The notes beneath the pieces were generated by a model that did no database searches, was not told the DNA's origin, and saw only the letters and a program-made list of their open reading frames with translations. A DNA stretch of 64,000 nucleotides from Actinokineospora pegani (GTDB lineage Bacteria > Actinomycetota > Actinomycetes > Mycobacteriales > Pseudonocardiaceae): assembly GCF_009745975.1 (NCBI RefSeq), contig NZ_WHOL01000100.1, forward strand, positions 22,061 through 86,060, given 5' to 3'. The stretch's first letter is position 1, and each line of letters starts with the position of its first letter. This document shows, piece by piece, positions 15,597 through 23,841 of this stretch. Both the position numbers and the translations under genes were made by a program.

Positions 15597-16106
15597 TTAC
15601 CCGTAGAGGGTACCGAGTCGCCCCGCGAGCAGGTCAAGGGCGGCACGCACGGCGACGGTGCGAATTTGGTCTCGCCCACCCGCCGCGACCGGCGCTGACG
15701 ACCACGCGCCGTCCGGTCCGGACAGCGCGGCGAAGATCATCCCGACCGGCTTGCCGTCCTGCTCGTCGGGACCCGCGACGCCGGTCAGGCCGATACCGTA
15801 CGTGGCCGAGCAGCGGGTCCTGGCGCCCTCGGCGAGGGCGGCGGCGACGGCCGGGTCGACCGGTCCACGAGCCGCGAGCAGCGCTGGGTCGACCCCGGCG
15901 AGCCCGGATTTCAAGTCGGTCGCGTAGACGACCAGCCCGCCGCGGACCACGGTGCTGGAACCGGCCACGGTGGTCAGCGCGGCGGTCAGGAGCCCCGCCG
16001 TCAAAGACTCCGCTGTGGCGACTGTCTCATTTCGGGCGCGCAGCCCGGCCACGACGCGCACGACCTCGGCCCGGGTGAGGCCGGGCAGCAGGTCCAGCCC
16101 CGTCAC
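15597..16106 (-). CDS. CinA C-terminal domain protein (nicotinamide-nucleotide amidase)
   Basis: A 169-residue stand-alone CinA/PncC domain, the form that deamidates nicotinamide mononucleotide in the pyridine nucleotide cycle. TAESLTAGLL (about 32-41), GGLVVYATDLKS and GLTGVAGPDEQDGKPVGM are the family signatures. The N-terminal molybdopterin-binding domain of full CinA is absent. GTG at 16106 overlaps the pgsA stop as GTGA, so translation is coupled. It is the last gene of the rimO-pgsA-cinA string; the clgR promoter follows. Confidence 0.88.
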   Translation of the reverse strand: MTGLDLLPGLTRAEVVRVVAGLRARNETVATAESLTAGLLTAALTTVAGSSTVVRGGLVVYATDLKSGLAGVDPALLAARGPVDPAVAAALAEGARTRCSATYGIGLTGVAGPDEQDGKPVGMIFAALSGPDGAWSSAPVAAGGRDQIRTVAVRAALDLLAGRLGTLYG

Positions 16107-16834
16107 GGGGCCATGGCCCGGCGCCCCCGGGCGCGCAGCCGCACGGCGCGCACGACGTAGTCGACGCCGGTGACGACGGTCAGCACCAGCGCGACGGCCA
16201 TCACCACCCAGGCCGCGGGCACCAGGAAGCCGGGCAGCGGGAGCACGAACAACCCGATCGCCAGCACCTGGGCCAGCGTCTTGGCCTTGCCACCCCGGCT
16301 GGCCGGGATGACCCCGTGCCGGATGACCCAGAACCGCAGCAGCGTCACCCCGACCTCGCGCACGGCGATGACGGTGGTGATCCACCACGGCAGCATGCCC
16401 AGCACGCTCAGCCCGACCAGCGCCGAACCGGTGAGCGCCTTGTCCGCGATCGGGTCGACGATCTTGCCGAAGTCGGTGATCAGGCCGTGCTTGCGGGCCA
16501 GCCGCCCGTCGATGTGGTCGGTGACCGAGGCGACGGCGAAGACGAACCAGGCCACCAGCCGCCACAGCGGGTCGGTCCCGTCCTCGGCGAACAGCGCCAG
16601 CAGGAAGAACGGCACCAGCAGCAGCCGGGACACGGTGAGCATGTTGGCGATGTTGAGCAACGGCACGCGCGTGGGCTCGGGCAGCGTGGCGTGCGGCGGC
16701 TCGGCGCCCGCGGGCTGGGCGGTCGGGGCGGCGACCGGCCGGACCGGCGGCTGCCCGGCGGGTTGGGGCGGGGACTCCTGCCCCGGCTCGACCCGCTCCG
16801 CCGCCCCGCCCTGACCACCCGCCGCCGTGCTCAC
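16103..16834 (-). CDS. pgsA: CDP-diacylglycerol-glycerol-3-phosphate 3-phosphatidyltransferase
   Basis: A 243-residue membrane enzyme making phosphatidylglycerophosphate, the first step to phosphatidylglycerol and cardiolipin. The CDP-alcohol phosphotransferase signature D-x2-D-G-x2-A-R-x8-G-x3-D-x3-D is complete (from DHIDGRLAR to DPIAD, about 120-145). About 55 N-terminal residues are Pro/Ala/Gln-rich and probably disordered, longer than usual. GTG at 16834 overlaps the rimO stop (GTGA). Five to six membrane helices follow. In related genomes it also sits between rimO/ftsK-side genes and cinA/clgR. Confidence 0.92.
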   Translation of the reverse strand: MSTAAGGQGGAAERVEPGQESPPQPAGQPPVRPVAAPTAQPAGAEPPHATLPEPTRVPLLNIANMLTVSRLLLVPFFLLALFAEDGTDPLWRLVAWFVFAVASVTDHIDGRLARKHGLITDFGKIVDPIADKALTGSALVGLSVLGMLPWWITTVIAVREVGVTLLRFWVIRHGVIPASRGGKAKTLAQVLAIGLFVLPLPGFLVPAAWVVMAVALVLTVVTGVDYVVRAVRLRARGRRAMAP

Positions 16835-18303
16835 GCCGCGCCCGGTGACACGCGGGGCAGCACCTCTAGCGGCTCGACCAGCAGGTCGACGCCCTCGGTG
16901 TCGACGACGCGGCCGCGCACCAGGTCGCCGACGGCCAGGTCGGCGGGCTCGAGCGAGTCGCCCGCGACGAACACGCACTCGCCGTCGACCTCGGGGGCCT
17001 GGTGGGCGGCGCGGCCCGCGCAGTCCTCGTCGTCGGTCTCGGGGCGCTCGACGAGCACGACGACCTCGGCGCCGACGCGCTCCTCGGCGCGCTGCGCCGT
17101 CAGCTCCTCGACCAGGTCGGAGATCCGGGAGACGCGGGCGGCGATGGTCTCGGCGTCGAGCTTGTCCGGGAGGTCCGCCGCCTCGGTGCCGTCCTCGTCG
17201 GAGTAGCCGAACACGCCGACGGCGTCGAGCCGGGCCTCGGTGAGGAAGCGGACCAGCTCGGCGAAGTCGGCCTCGGTCTCGCCGGGGAAGCCGACGATGA
17301 AGTTGGACCGGATGCCCGCCGCGGGCGAGTGCTCGCGGATCTGGCCGACCAGCTTGAGGAAGGAGTCGGTGTCGCCGAAGCGGCGCATCCGGCGCAGCAC
17401 CGACTCGCTCGAGTGCTGGAAGGACATGTCGAAGTAGTCGGCGACGCCCGGGGTGGTGGCGATGGCGCGGACCAGGTTCGGCCGGGTCTCGGCGGGCTGC
17501 AGGTAGGACGGGCGCACGCGGTCGATCCCGGGCAGCGCGGCCAGCCGGGTCAGCAGGGCCTCCAGGGCGCGGTCGCCCGCGTGCTCGCGGCCGAGGTCCT
17601 TGCCGTAGGAGGTGGTGTTCTCGCTGACCAGGACCAGCTCGCGCACGCCCTGACCGGCCAGCCACGCGCCCTCGGCGATGATCTCGTCGGGCAGCCGGGA
17701 CACGAACGAGCCGCGGAAGCTGGGGATGGCGCAGAACGAGCACCGGCGGTCGCAGCCGGAGGCGATCTTCAACGAGGCGACCGGGGCGTCGTCGAGGCGC
17801 TTGCGCTCGATGCGCGGGCCCCAGGCGTGGCCGGGCACGGTCACCTCGGCCGCGGCGGCCTGCCGGTCGACCGGGCTGATCGGCAGCAGCGTGCGCCGGT
17901 CCACCGGCACGTGCGAGGGCACGGCGTGGCCGGAGAGCACGTCGCCGAGGCGTTCGGCGAGGTCGGGGTAGTGGTCGAAGCCCAGGACGGCGTCGGCCTC
18001 CGGCAGGCTCTCGGCCAGCTCGGCGCCGTAGCGCTCGGCCATGCAGCCGACCGCGACGACCTTGGCCCCGGTGTCGGCGGCGGCGAGCAGGGTGTCGACC
18101 GAGTCCTTCTTGGCCGACTCGACGAACCCGCAGGTGTTGACGACGATGACGTCGGGGCTCGACCCGTCCTCGCCGCCGTCGGGGTCGACCAGCTCCCAGC
18201 CACCGCCCGCGAGCCTGCCCGCGAGCTCCTCGGAGTCGACCTCGTTGCGGGCGCAGCCGAGGGTGAGCATGGCGACACGGCGTGACGTGGACGGAGAAGG
18301 CAC
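16831..18303 (-). CDS. rimO: Ribosomal protein S12 methylthiotransferase
   Basis: A 490-residue radical-SAM enzyme that adds a methylthio group to an aspartate of ribosomal protein uS12. The N-terminal UPF0004 domain has [25 protein letters not shown] and VGCMAERY, with three cluster cysteines; the radical-SAM motif is C-D-R-R-C-S-F-C (CxxxCxxC, about 203-210); a TRAM domain closes the protein. The NTCGFV and CARNEVDSE forms are typical of RimO rather than MiaB. GTG at 18303 is used; the TTG two codons upstream is possible. No clear Shine-Dalgarno is seen. Confidence 0.93.
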   Translation of the reverse strand: MPSPSTSRRVAMLTLGCARNEVDSEELAGRLAGGGWELVDPDGGEDGSSPDVIVVNTCGFVESAKKDSVDTLLAAADTGAKVVAVGCMAERYGAELAESLPEADAVLGFDHYPDLAERLGDVLSGHAVPSHVPVDRRTLLPISPVDRQAAAAEVTVPGHAWGPRIERKRLDDAPVASLKIASGCDRRCSFCAIPSFRGSFVSRLPDEIIAEGAWLAGQGVRELVLVSENTTSYGKDLGREHAGDRALEALLTRLAALPGIDRVRPSYLQPAETRPNLVRAIATTPGVADYFDMSFQHSSESVLRRMRRFGDTDSFLKLVGQIREHSPAAGIRSNFIVGFPGETEADFAELVRFLTEARLDAVGVFGYSDEDGTEAADLPDKLDAETIAARVSRISDLVEELTAQRAEERVGAEVVVLVERPETDDEDCAGRAAHQAPEVDGECVFVAGDSLEPADLAVGDLVRGRVVDTEGVDLLVEPLEVLPRVSPGAA

Positions 18304-18488
18304 GACCAAAGGGTAACCGCCGGGGGGTGGCCTGCCCGCGAGGGACGGGGAGGGGGCGGGCGCCGAGCCGGATAAGTGTTGATCACCGTCGATGAGAACT
18401 GTCGGCGTTCGACAAACCCCTCACAGGGGGTCATCGTGCACCGTCGGGTTTAACACCGTTGCGCAATCGGGACTACGAATACTCGCTG

Positions 18489-18495
18489 TAATAGT
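18489..18495 (+). promoter_or_regulatory. -10 element of the lytic transglycosylase gene
   Basis: TAATAGT lies about 68 nt before the ATG in a relatively AT-rich 250-bp gap. No convincing -35 is seen. The gap also has small inverted repeats (for example ACCCC/GGGGT near 18415). I looked for a c-di-AMP (ydaO) riboswitch and did not find its core. Confidence 0.35.
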
Positions 18496-18562
18496 GCAGA
18501 GTGTCAGTCCTGTACAGGCTGCGCCCGATCGTGGGCGGGATGTCAAGGGAGCGGTTGGGGTC

Positions 18563-19852
18563 ATGTCCAGGGGTCGGCACCGCAAGAAGCGCAGGATTCC
18601 CACAGCCGCGGCGGCGTTGGTGCCGGTCGCGGTCGTGCTGGTGGTCTCCACCGGCGACGGGGCCGAACAGCCGGGCCCGACCGGGCCGCGGGCGCTGCCC
18701 GCCGAGCTGTTGGTGCCCGTGCCCGCCTCGATGAGCTCCGTGGCGGTCAACGGCTCGCTGCCCACCGACCAGGAGCTCTCCCCCGAGCTGCTGCAGGCGG
18801 TCGTGACCGCGGGCACCTCGGCCGAGCCCGCCTGGCCGACCGTCGACGTCGACCTCACCGACTCCTCGATCCCCGAGGTGGCGATGCGCGCCTACGCGCG
18901 CGCCGAGCAGCTCCTGCGCGCGGCGCAGCCGGGCTGCAACGTCACCTGGACGCTGCTCGCGGGCCTGGGCAAGGCCGAGTCCGACCACGCGGACGGCGGC
19001 CTGGTCGACGGCGTCGGCGACACCCTGAGCCCGATCCTGGGCCCGCTGCTCGACGGCAGCGAGGGCTCCGGCGCGGCGAAGGTCCCCGACACCGACGGTG
19101 GCCGCTGGGACGGCGACAAGCACTGGGACCGCGCGGTCGGCCCCATGCAGTTCATCCCGGGTGTGTGGTCGGTCTACGGCACCGACGGCAGCGGCGACGG
19201 CAAGGCCGACCCGAACAACCTCTACGACGCGGCGGTGACCGCGGCGCGGTTCCTGTGCGCGGGCGGCACGGACCTGGACGACCCGGCGCAGCGGGCCAGG
19301 GCGATCTTCCGCTACAACCACTCGGACAACTTCGTCCGCGTCATCCTGACCTGGGACGCCTCGTACGGCAAGGTCGTGGAGCAGCCGACCGGGATCATCC
19401 CGCCGCCCGGCGCGGGCGCCCCGGACGAGGGCGGCGTGCTCGCGGGCGGCGCCCAGCCCACCCCGCTGGCGGCCGCGGGCACGACGGTCGCCCCGCAGGC
19501 GGGCAACACCCCCGGCGGCATCACGGTGCCGCCGATCACGGTGCCGGGCGTGCCCGGCGTCCAGATCCCCGGCATCCAGATCCCGGTGCCCGGCCTGCCG
19601 AACACCCCGCCCCCGCCCGGGGCCACGCCGCCCAAGCCGACCACGACGAACCAGCCGAGGCCGACGACCACCACGGCGCAGCCGAAGCCGACCACGACGC
19701 AGCCCAAGCCGACGACCACGGCCCCCAAGCCGACCACGACGCAGCCGAGGCCGACGACGACCACCCCGAGGCCGACCACCACGTCCAACACGCCGAACCT
19801 GCCCGGCACCGACTGGTACGACTGGACCGTCTGGCTCCCCTGGAACCGCTGA
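18563..19852 (+). CDS. Secreted lytic transglycosylase (MltB-like domain) with Pro/Thr/Lys tail
   Basis: A 429-residue cell-wall enzyme. A basic start (SRGRHRKKRR) and a hydrophobic stretch (AAAALVPVAVVLVV) make the export signal. The catalytic domain (about 130-280) has the Glu motif LLAGLGKAESDHADGG and the substrate segment GPMQFIPGVWSVYGTDG, with NNLYDAAVTAARFLC after it. It cleaves peptidoglycan to 1,6-anhydro products. Residues from about 300 are low-complexity with KPTTT/RPTTT repeats, probably threading the wall, and end DWYDWTVWLPWNR. ATG at 18563 follows a GGGAG; the open frame extends upstream but without a signal peptide. Confidence 0.88.
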   Translation: MSRGRHRKKRRIPTAAAALVPVAVVLVVSTGDGAEQPGPTGPRALPAELLVPVPASMSSVAVNGSLPTDQELSPELLQAVVTAGTSAEPAWPTVDVDLTDSSIPEVAMRAYARAEQLLRAAQPGCNVTWTLLAGLGKAESDHADGGLVDGVGDTLSPILGPLLDGSEGSGAAKVPDTDGGRWDGDKHWDRAVGPMQFIPGVWSVYGTDGSGDGKADPNNLYDAAVTAARFLCAGGTDLDDPAQRARAIFRYNHSDNFVRVILTWDASYGKVVEQPTGIIPPPGAGAPDEGGVLAGGAQPTPLAAAGTTVAPQAGNTPGGITVPPITVPGVPGVQIPGIQIPVPGLPNTPPPPGATPPKPTTTNQPRPTTTTAQPKPTTTQPKPTTTAPKPTTTQPRPTTTTPRPTTTSNTPNLPGTDWYDWTVWLPWNR

Positions 19853-19861
19853 CGCGCGACG

Positions 19862-19902
19862 CGCCCGAGGCCCCCACCCGCCGCGGGTGGGGGCCTCGGG
19901 CG
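19862..19902. terminator. Bidirectional terminator
   Basis: A perfect 18-bp inverted repeat (19862-19879 with 19885-19902), 5-nt loop, followed by TTCT. It separates the convergent transglycosylase and thiolase genes. Confidence 0.8.
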
Positions 19903-19904
19903 TT

Positions 19905-21119
19905 CTAGACCCGCTCGAACAGCGCGGCCAGGCCCTGCCCGCCGCCGATGCACATCGTCTCCAGCGCGTAGCGGCCCTGCCTGCGGTCCAGCTCGCGCAG
20001 CATGGTCGCCAGGACGCGGGCGCCGGTGGCCCCCAGCGGGTGGCCCAGGGAGATGCCGGAGCCGTTGACGTTGACCCGCTCCCAGTCGGCCTCGGTGAGC
20101 CCCCACTCGGCGGCGACCGCGAGCACCTGGGCGGCGAAGGCCTCGTTCAGCTCGATGAGGTCGACCTCGGCCAGGGTCAGCCCGGCGCGGCCGAGCGCCT
20201 TGGCGGTGGCGGGCACCGGGCCCAGGCCCATCAGGTGCGGCGCCACGCCCGCGCTCGCCCAGGACACCAGCCGCGCCAGCGGTCGCAGCCCCAGCTCGGC
20301 GGCCTTCTCCGGGGTGGTGACCACGCAGCACGCGGCGCCGTCGTTCTGGCCGCTGGCGTTGCCCGCGGTGACGGTGGCCTCGGCGTCCTGCCTGCCCATG
20401 ATCGGCTTGAGCCCGGCCAGGGTGTCGGCGGTGGTGTCGGCGCGCGGGTGCTCGTCGCGGTCGACGTCCACGGCGGGCCCGCCGCGCTTGCCGGGGACGG
20501 TGACCGGCACGATCTCGTCGGCGAAGCGGCCCGCGGTGATGGCGGCGACGGCGCGCGCGTGCGAGCGCACGGCCAGCTCGTCCTGCTCGGCGCGGGAGAT
20601 CCCGTACTCGCGGCGCAGGTTTTCCGCGGTCTCCACCATGCCGCCGGGCACCGGGTGGTTGGCCCCACCCGCGGTCACCCTGGCCCTGGCCAGCCGGTCG
20701 TGCAGCTCGACGCCCGCGCCCTTGATCCCCCAGCGCATGGCCGTGGAGTAGAACTCGACCTGGCTCATGTTCTCCGCGCCGCCCGCCACGACCAGGTCGT
20801 TGGCCCCGGTCTGCACCCGCATCGCGGCGTCGATGACCGCCTGCAGCCCGGAGCCGCAGCGCCGGTCGACCTGGACACCGGGCACCTCGACCGGGAACCC
20901 GGCGTCGAGCGCGGCGACCCGGCCCAGCGCGGGCGCCTCGGCGTTGGGGTGGCACTGGCCGAACACCACGTCCTCGACCACCGCGGGGTCGATGCCCGTG
21001 CGCGCGATCAGCGCGCGCAGCGCCGTCGCGGCCAGCTCGGTCACCGCCACCCCGGCGAACTGCCCGCCGAAGCGCCCCACCGGGGTCCGGACCGGTTCGC
21101 AGATGACCGCCTCGCGCAT
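19905..21119 (-). CDS. Acetyl-CoA C-acyltransferase (thiolase)
   Basis: A 404-residue thiolase. All three catalytic motifs are intact: [12 protein letters not shown] (nucleophile Cys88), [13 protein letters not shown] (His) and [12 protein letters not shown] (second Cys). It condenses or cleaves acyl-CoA with CoA, in beta-oxidation or acetoacetyl-CoA formation. No other fatty acid gene is adjacent, so its chain-length preference is open. ATG at 21119 ([19 protein letters not shown]) is the natural start; the open frame continues upstream to 21323 without homologous-looking sequence. Confidence 0.93.
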   Translation of the reverse strand: MREAVICEPVRTPVGRFGGQFAGVAVTELAATALRALIARTGIDPAVVEDVVFGQCHPNAEAPALGRVAALDAGFPVEVPGVQVDRRCGSGLQAVIDAAMRVQTGANDLVVAGGAENMSQVEFYSTAMRWGIKGAGVELHDRLARARVTAGGANHPVPGGMVETAENLRREYGISRAEQDELAVRSHARAVAAITAGRFADEIVPVTVPGKRGGPAVDVDRDEHPRADTTADTLAGLKPIMGRQDAEATVTAGNASGQNDGAACCVVTTPEKAAELGLRPLARLVSWASAGVAPHLMGLGPVPATAKALGRAGLTLAEVDLIELNEAFAAQVLAVAAEWGLTEADWERVNVNGSGISLGHPLGATGARVLATMLRELDRRQGRYALETMCIGGGQGLAALFERV

Positions 21120-21258
21120 GGTGCTCCCTGGTTCCTCTGGCCTCGCCGCCGGATGACGGCCCCAGCCTGCCCCCCGGACGGGCACCGTCGCCATGTGCGG
21201 TACCACACGGGGTGTCCCACCGGCGTGAACCCGGCCCCGAGGGCTAGATTGGCCGGTT

Positions 21259-21753
21259 GTGAAGCCGGTAGTGCGCAGGGCCAGGACCGCCGACGTCCGC
21301 CCGATGAAGGCGGTGATCGACACCTACGTCGGCAAGGTGCTGCTCGCCAAGCCCATCGTGACCCTGTACGAGGACGTCCAGGAGTTCTGGGTGGCCGAGG
21401 TCGACGGCGAGCTGGTGGGCTGCGGCGCCCTGCACGTGCTGTGGGAGGACATCGCCGAGATCCGCACGATCGCGGTGGCGCCGGGCGCGCGCGGCCTCGG
21501 CGTCGGGCACCTGCTGGCCGAGGCGCTGATCGCGGTGGCCCGCGAGCTGGGCCTGCAGCGGATCTTCGTGCTGACCTTCGAGACCGGATTCTTCGCCAAG
21601 CACGGCTTCGTCGAGATCGACGGCACGCCGGTGGCCCCGGAGGTCTACGAGGAGATGCGCCGCTCGATGGACGAGGGCGTCGCGGAGTTCCTCGACCTGG
21701 AGTACGTCAAGCCGAACACCCTGGGCAACAGCAGGATGCTGCTCAAGCTCTGA
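21259..21753 (+). CDS. argA: Amino-acid (glutamate) N-acetyltransferase, ArgA-type GNAT
   Basis: A 164-residue single-domain GNAT enzyme. The acetyl-CoA loop [17 protein letters not shown] (about 74-90) and [14 protein letters not shown] are clear. It matches the stand-alone NAGS type described in M. tuberculosis (Rv2747), which lies in the same place between ftsK and pgsA; it starts arginine synthesis by acetylating glutamate or glutamine. GTG at 21259 appears leaderless, with TAGATT 8 nt upstream. It is alone on the plus strand. Confidence 0.88.
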   Translation: MKPVVRRARTADVRPMKAVIDTYVGKVLLAKPIVTLYEDVQEFWVAEVDGELVGCGALHVLWEDIAEIRTIAVAPGARGLGVGHLLAEALIAVARELGLQRIFVLTFETGFFAKHGFVEIDGTPVAPEVYEEMRRSMDEGVAEFLDLEYVKPNTLGNSRMLLKL

Positions 21754-21775
21754 GCGCCCGGCGGGGACCGCGCGG

Positions 21776-22165
21776 CTACTTCGTGGCGGCGAGCTGGATC
21801 AGGTTGCCGCAGGTGTCGTCGAACACGGCGGTGACCACCGGCCCGAAGTCGGTCGCCTCCTGGGTGAACTCGACCCCGAGGCCCTTGAGCCGCTCGACCT
21901 CGGCGGGCACGTCGTCCACGGCGAAACTGGTGAACGGGATGCCGTCGGCCACGAGGGCGTCCTTGAACGGCTTCGCCGCCGGGTGGGCGCTGGGCTCGAG
22001 CAGCAACTCGACCCCGTCCGGGCTGGCCGGGGAGACCACCGTGAGCCAGCGGTACTCGCCGGCGGGCACGTCGGTCTTCTTGGTGAACCCCAGCTTCTCG
22101 GTGTAGAACGCCAGCGCCTTGGCCTGGTCGTCGACGAACACGCTGGTGACGTTGATGCGGATCAC
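21776..22165 (-). CDS. VOC-superfamily (glyoxalase-like) protein
   Basis: A 129-residue vicinal-oxygen-chelate protein with two beta-alpha-beta-beta-beta halves: VIRINVTSVFVDDQAKALAFY at the start and VAVFDDTCGNLIQL at the end. The substrate is unknown; the family covers glyoxalases, dioxygenases and drug-binding proteins. GTG at 22165 overlaps the ArsR stop (GTGA), and GAGAGGGAAG lies 6 nt upstream, so the pair is co-translated. ArsR-VOC pairs often respond to a small toxic compound that the VOC protein then binds or degrades. Confidence 0.87.
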   Translation of the reverse strand: MIRINVTSVFVDDQAKALAFYTEKLGFTKKTDVPAGEYRWLTVVSPASPDGVELLLEPSAHPAAKPFKDALVADGIPFTSFAVDDVPAEVERLKGLGVEFTQEATDFGPVVTAVFDDTCGNLIQLAATK

Positions 22166-22458
22166 GGGGTGCTTCCCTCTCGGTGGACGGGCCATCGCTC
22201 GGAGATCGAGCGCAGTGGGCCCGTGTCGATGTCGTGGAACTTGTACCGGCCCTGCCGCCGGGTGCGCACGAGACCAGCCTGCTCCAGCACCGCGAGGTGC
22301 TGGGAGATCGCTTGCCGCGAGGAGGCCAGGCCGTGCTTCATGGTGAGTCGCCCGCAGATCTCGAACAGCGTCTGGCCGTCCCGATCGATCAGCTCATCCA
22401 GGATGAGCCGCCGCGTCGGGTCCCCGATGGCCTTGAACAGCTCGTGGTCTGCGTCCAC
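22162..22458 (-). CDS. ArsR-family winged-helix repressor
   Basis: A 98-residue ArsR/SmtB-type repressor: FKAIGDPTRRLILDEL, the helix-turn-helix SSRQAISQHLAVLEQAGLV (about 54-72) and the wing RRQGRYKFHDI. No metal-binding Cys-x-Cys motif is seen, so it is probably of the non-metal class that pairs with VOC or SRPBCC proteins. GTG at 22458 is chosen because a perfect-looking promoter (TTGACA-N18-TATACT) ends 7 nt before it; start codons further upstream lie inside the promoter. An 8-4-8 palindrome fills the promoter spacer. Confidence 0.9.
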   Translation of the reverse strand: MDADHELFKAIGDPTRRLILDELIDRDGQTLFEICGRLTMKHGLASSRQAISQHLAVLEQAGLVRTRRQGRYKFHDIDTGPLRSISERWPVHREGSTP

Positions 22459-22465
22459 CGGCGCC

Positions 22466-22495
22466 AGTATAGGCAAGTCCACACTTGCCTGTCAA
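22466..22495 (-). promoter_or_regulatory. Leaderless arsR promoter with nested operator
   Basis: TTGACA (22495-22490), 18-nt spacer, TATACT (22471-22466), then 7 nt to the GTG. The palindrome AGGCAAGT-CCAC-ACTTGCCT at 22471-22490 occupies the spacer exactly. Repressor bound there would block polymerase, so this is very likely the ArsR operator. Confidence 0.82.
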
Positions 22496-22617
22496 GGCGC
22501 AGGGGGCCGGTGCCCGCCGACAGGGGTTCGGCGGGGTATGCCCGGCGGGGCGCGCGGTGGGATTAATTGCTGGCCGGATCTCCGGCCCCGATTCCCGAGT
22601 CTCGAGGGAGACCACCC

Positions 22618-23070
22618 GTGGCCACGACCACCCTGCGCCGTGCCAGCCGAGCCTTCGTCCTGTCCGCCGCGGCGACCGCCGCCATGATCGTCGGCGCGGG
22701 CACCGCCTCCGCGGACCTGTCGAGCGCGCAGTTGCGCTCGACCACCGACAGCTACCTCTACACCCACAGCCTCAACGGGTTCCAGTCGACGCGGAACAAC
22801 CGCCCCTACGCCAGCCAGCTCGACTGGTCGTCGGACGGGTGCTCCAACTCCCCCGACAACCCGTTCGGCTTCAACTTCGTGAAGGCCTGCCACCGCCACG
22901 ACTTCGGCTACCGCAACTACAAGAGGCAGAGCCGCTTCACCGAGGCGAACCGACTGCGCATCGACAACAACTTCAAGGAAGACCTGTACGAGATCTGCGC
23001 GGGCAACTGGAGCTGCAACCGGACCGCGGACGTCTACTACGCCGCCGTCCGCCAGTTCGGCAACAGCTAG
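22618..23070 (+). CDS. Secreted prokaryotic phospholipase A2
   Basis: A 150-residue protein. A signal peptide (RRASRAFVLSAAATAAMIVGAG, cut after ASA at about 33) leaves a mature enzyme of about 117 residues. The calcium loop DGCSNSPDNPFGF and the catalytic helix ACHRHDFGYRNY (His-Asp) match the small calcium-dependent PLA2 of Streptomyces violaceoruber. Four cysteines can make the two expected disulfides. It hydrolyses the sn-2 acyl chain of phospholipids outside the cell. GTG at 22618 follows GAGGGAG by 7 nt. A hairpin terminator follows. Confidence 0.92.
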   Translation: MATTTLRRASRAFVLSAAATAAMIVGAGTASADLSSAQLRSTTDSYLYTHSLNGFQSTRNNRPYASQLDWSSDGCSNSPDNPFGFNFVKACHRHDFGYRNYKRQSRFTEANRLRIDNNFKEDLYEICAGNWSCNRTADVYYAAVRQFGNS

Positions 23071-23082
23071 TCCGGAACAGGC

Positions 23083-23118
23083 GAAGCGCCCGTCGGACCG
23101 GGGACCGACGGGCGCTTC
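23083..23118. terminator. Bidirectional terminator
   Basis: A 14-bp perfect stem (23083-23096 with 23105-23118) between the convergent phospholipase and membrane-protein genes. Confidence 0.75.
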
Positions 23119-23136
23119 GAGAATCGTGGGGGCCGC

Positions 23137-23730
23137 TCAGCCCTGGTAGCCGCCACCCTGCTGCGGGTAGCCGCCCTGCTGCGGGTAGCCGCCCTGCTGG
23201 GGGTAGCCCTGCTGCTGCGGGTACCCACCCTGCTGGGGATAGCCCTGCTGCGGGTACCCCGGCTGACCGTAACCCTGCTGCGGGTACCCCGGCTGGCCGT
23301 AGCCCTGCTGCGGGTAGCCGCCGTGGAAGCCGGGGGCGCCCGCCGGGCCGACGTAGCGGGCGGAGCCGAAGCCGAGGATCGGGAAGCCGATGAACGGCAA
23401 GAAGATGAGCAGGACCGCGAAGCCGCCGTCCTTGCCGTAGGACTTGGCGACGTCGATGTAGAGCATGATCATGATGACGATGTTCACCAGCGGGATCAGC
23501 ATCAGCAGGATCCACCACGCCGGCCTGCCCGCGATCTTGAGCAGCACGATGATGTTGTAGATCGGCACGATGGCCGCCCAGCCGGGCTGCCCCGCCTTGG
23601 TGAACATCTTCCACATCGAGGCGATCATGAAGACCGCGAACACGAGGTAGAACAGGCCCATCCCGACCAGGAGGCCGGTGGGGATCTCGGTGCTCGTGTA
23701 GGTGTAGTCGTAATCGTACTGCTGGGCCAC
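23137..23730 (-). CDS. DUF5684-like membrane protein with Gly-Tyr-Pro-Gln-Gln repeat tail
   Basis: A 197-residue protein with three to four membrane segments: [38 protein letters not shown] and [18 protein letters not shown]. Between them lies [24 protein letters not shown], typical of the DUF5684 (signal-peptidase-I-associated) domain. The C-terminal 60 residues are about ten [10 protein letters not shown] repeats, a flexible low-complexity tail. Function unknown; such proteins may cluster or scaffold membrane partners. GTG at 23730 has GAGG 6 nt upstream; GTG at 23742 is an alternative. Confidence 0.78.
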   Translation of the reverse strand: MAQQYDYDYTYTSTEIPTGLLVGMGLFYLVFAVFMIASMWKMFTKAGQPGWAAIVPIYNIIVLLKIAGRPAWWILLMLIPLVNIVIMIMLYIDVAKSYGKDGGFAVLLIFLPFIGFPILGFGSARYVGPAGAPGFHGGYPQQGYGQPGYPQQGYGQPGYPQQGYPQQGGYPQQQGYPQQGGYPQQGGYPQQGGGYQG

Positions 23731-23841
23731 GGTGGTCCTCACGGTCTCCGGTATCGGTGTGCGCGCTTGATTGTCGCGAATGGACCCTCGGACGTTGCCG
23801 CAGTTACCCGTTTGTGACCTCGCGGGGGTACAAGACCGTGC

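Noticed and set aside
18392..18562. c-di-AMP (ydaO-type) riboswitch before the lytic transglycosylase
   Set aside because: Wall hydrolase genes in actinobacteria often have one, but the conserved core sequences are not seen here.
23105..23128. Third copy of the junction repeat (CTTCGAGAATCGTG also occurs here)
   Set aside because: Only 14 bases match and they lie in a terminator stem; the ends of the element are absent.
23743..23841. GTTT...GGGTAC on the plus strand as a further SigF/B promoter
   Set aside because: The spacer is only 12 nt and no plus-strand gene follows.
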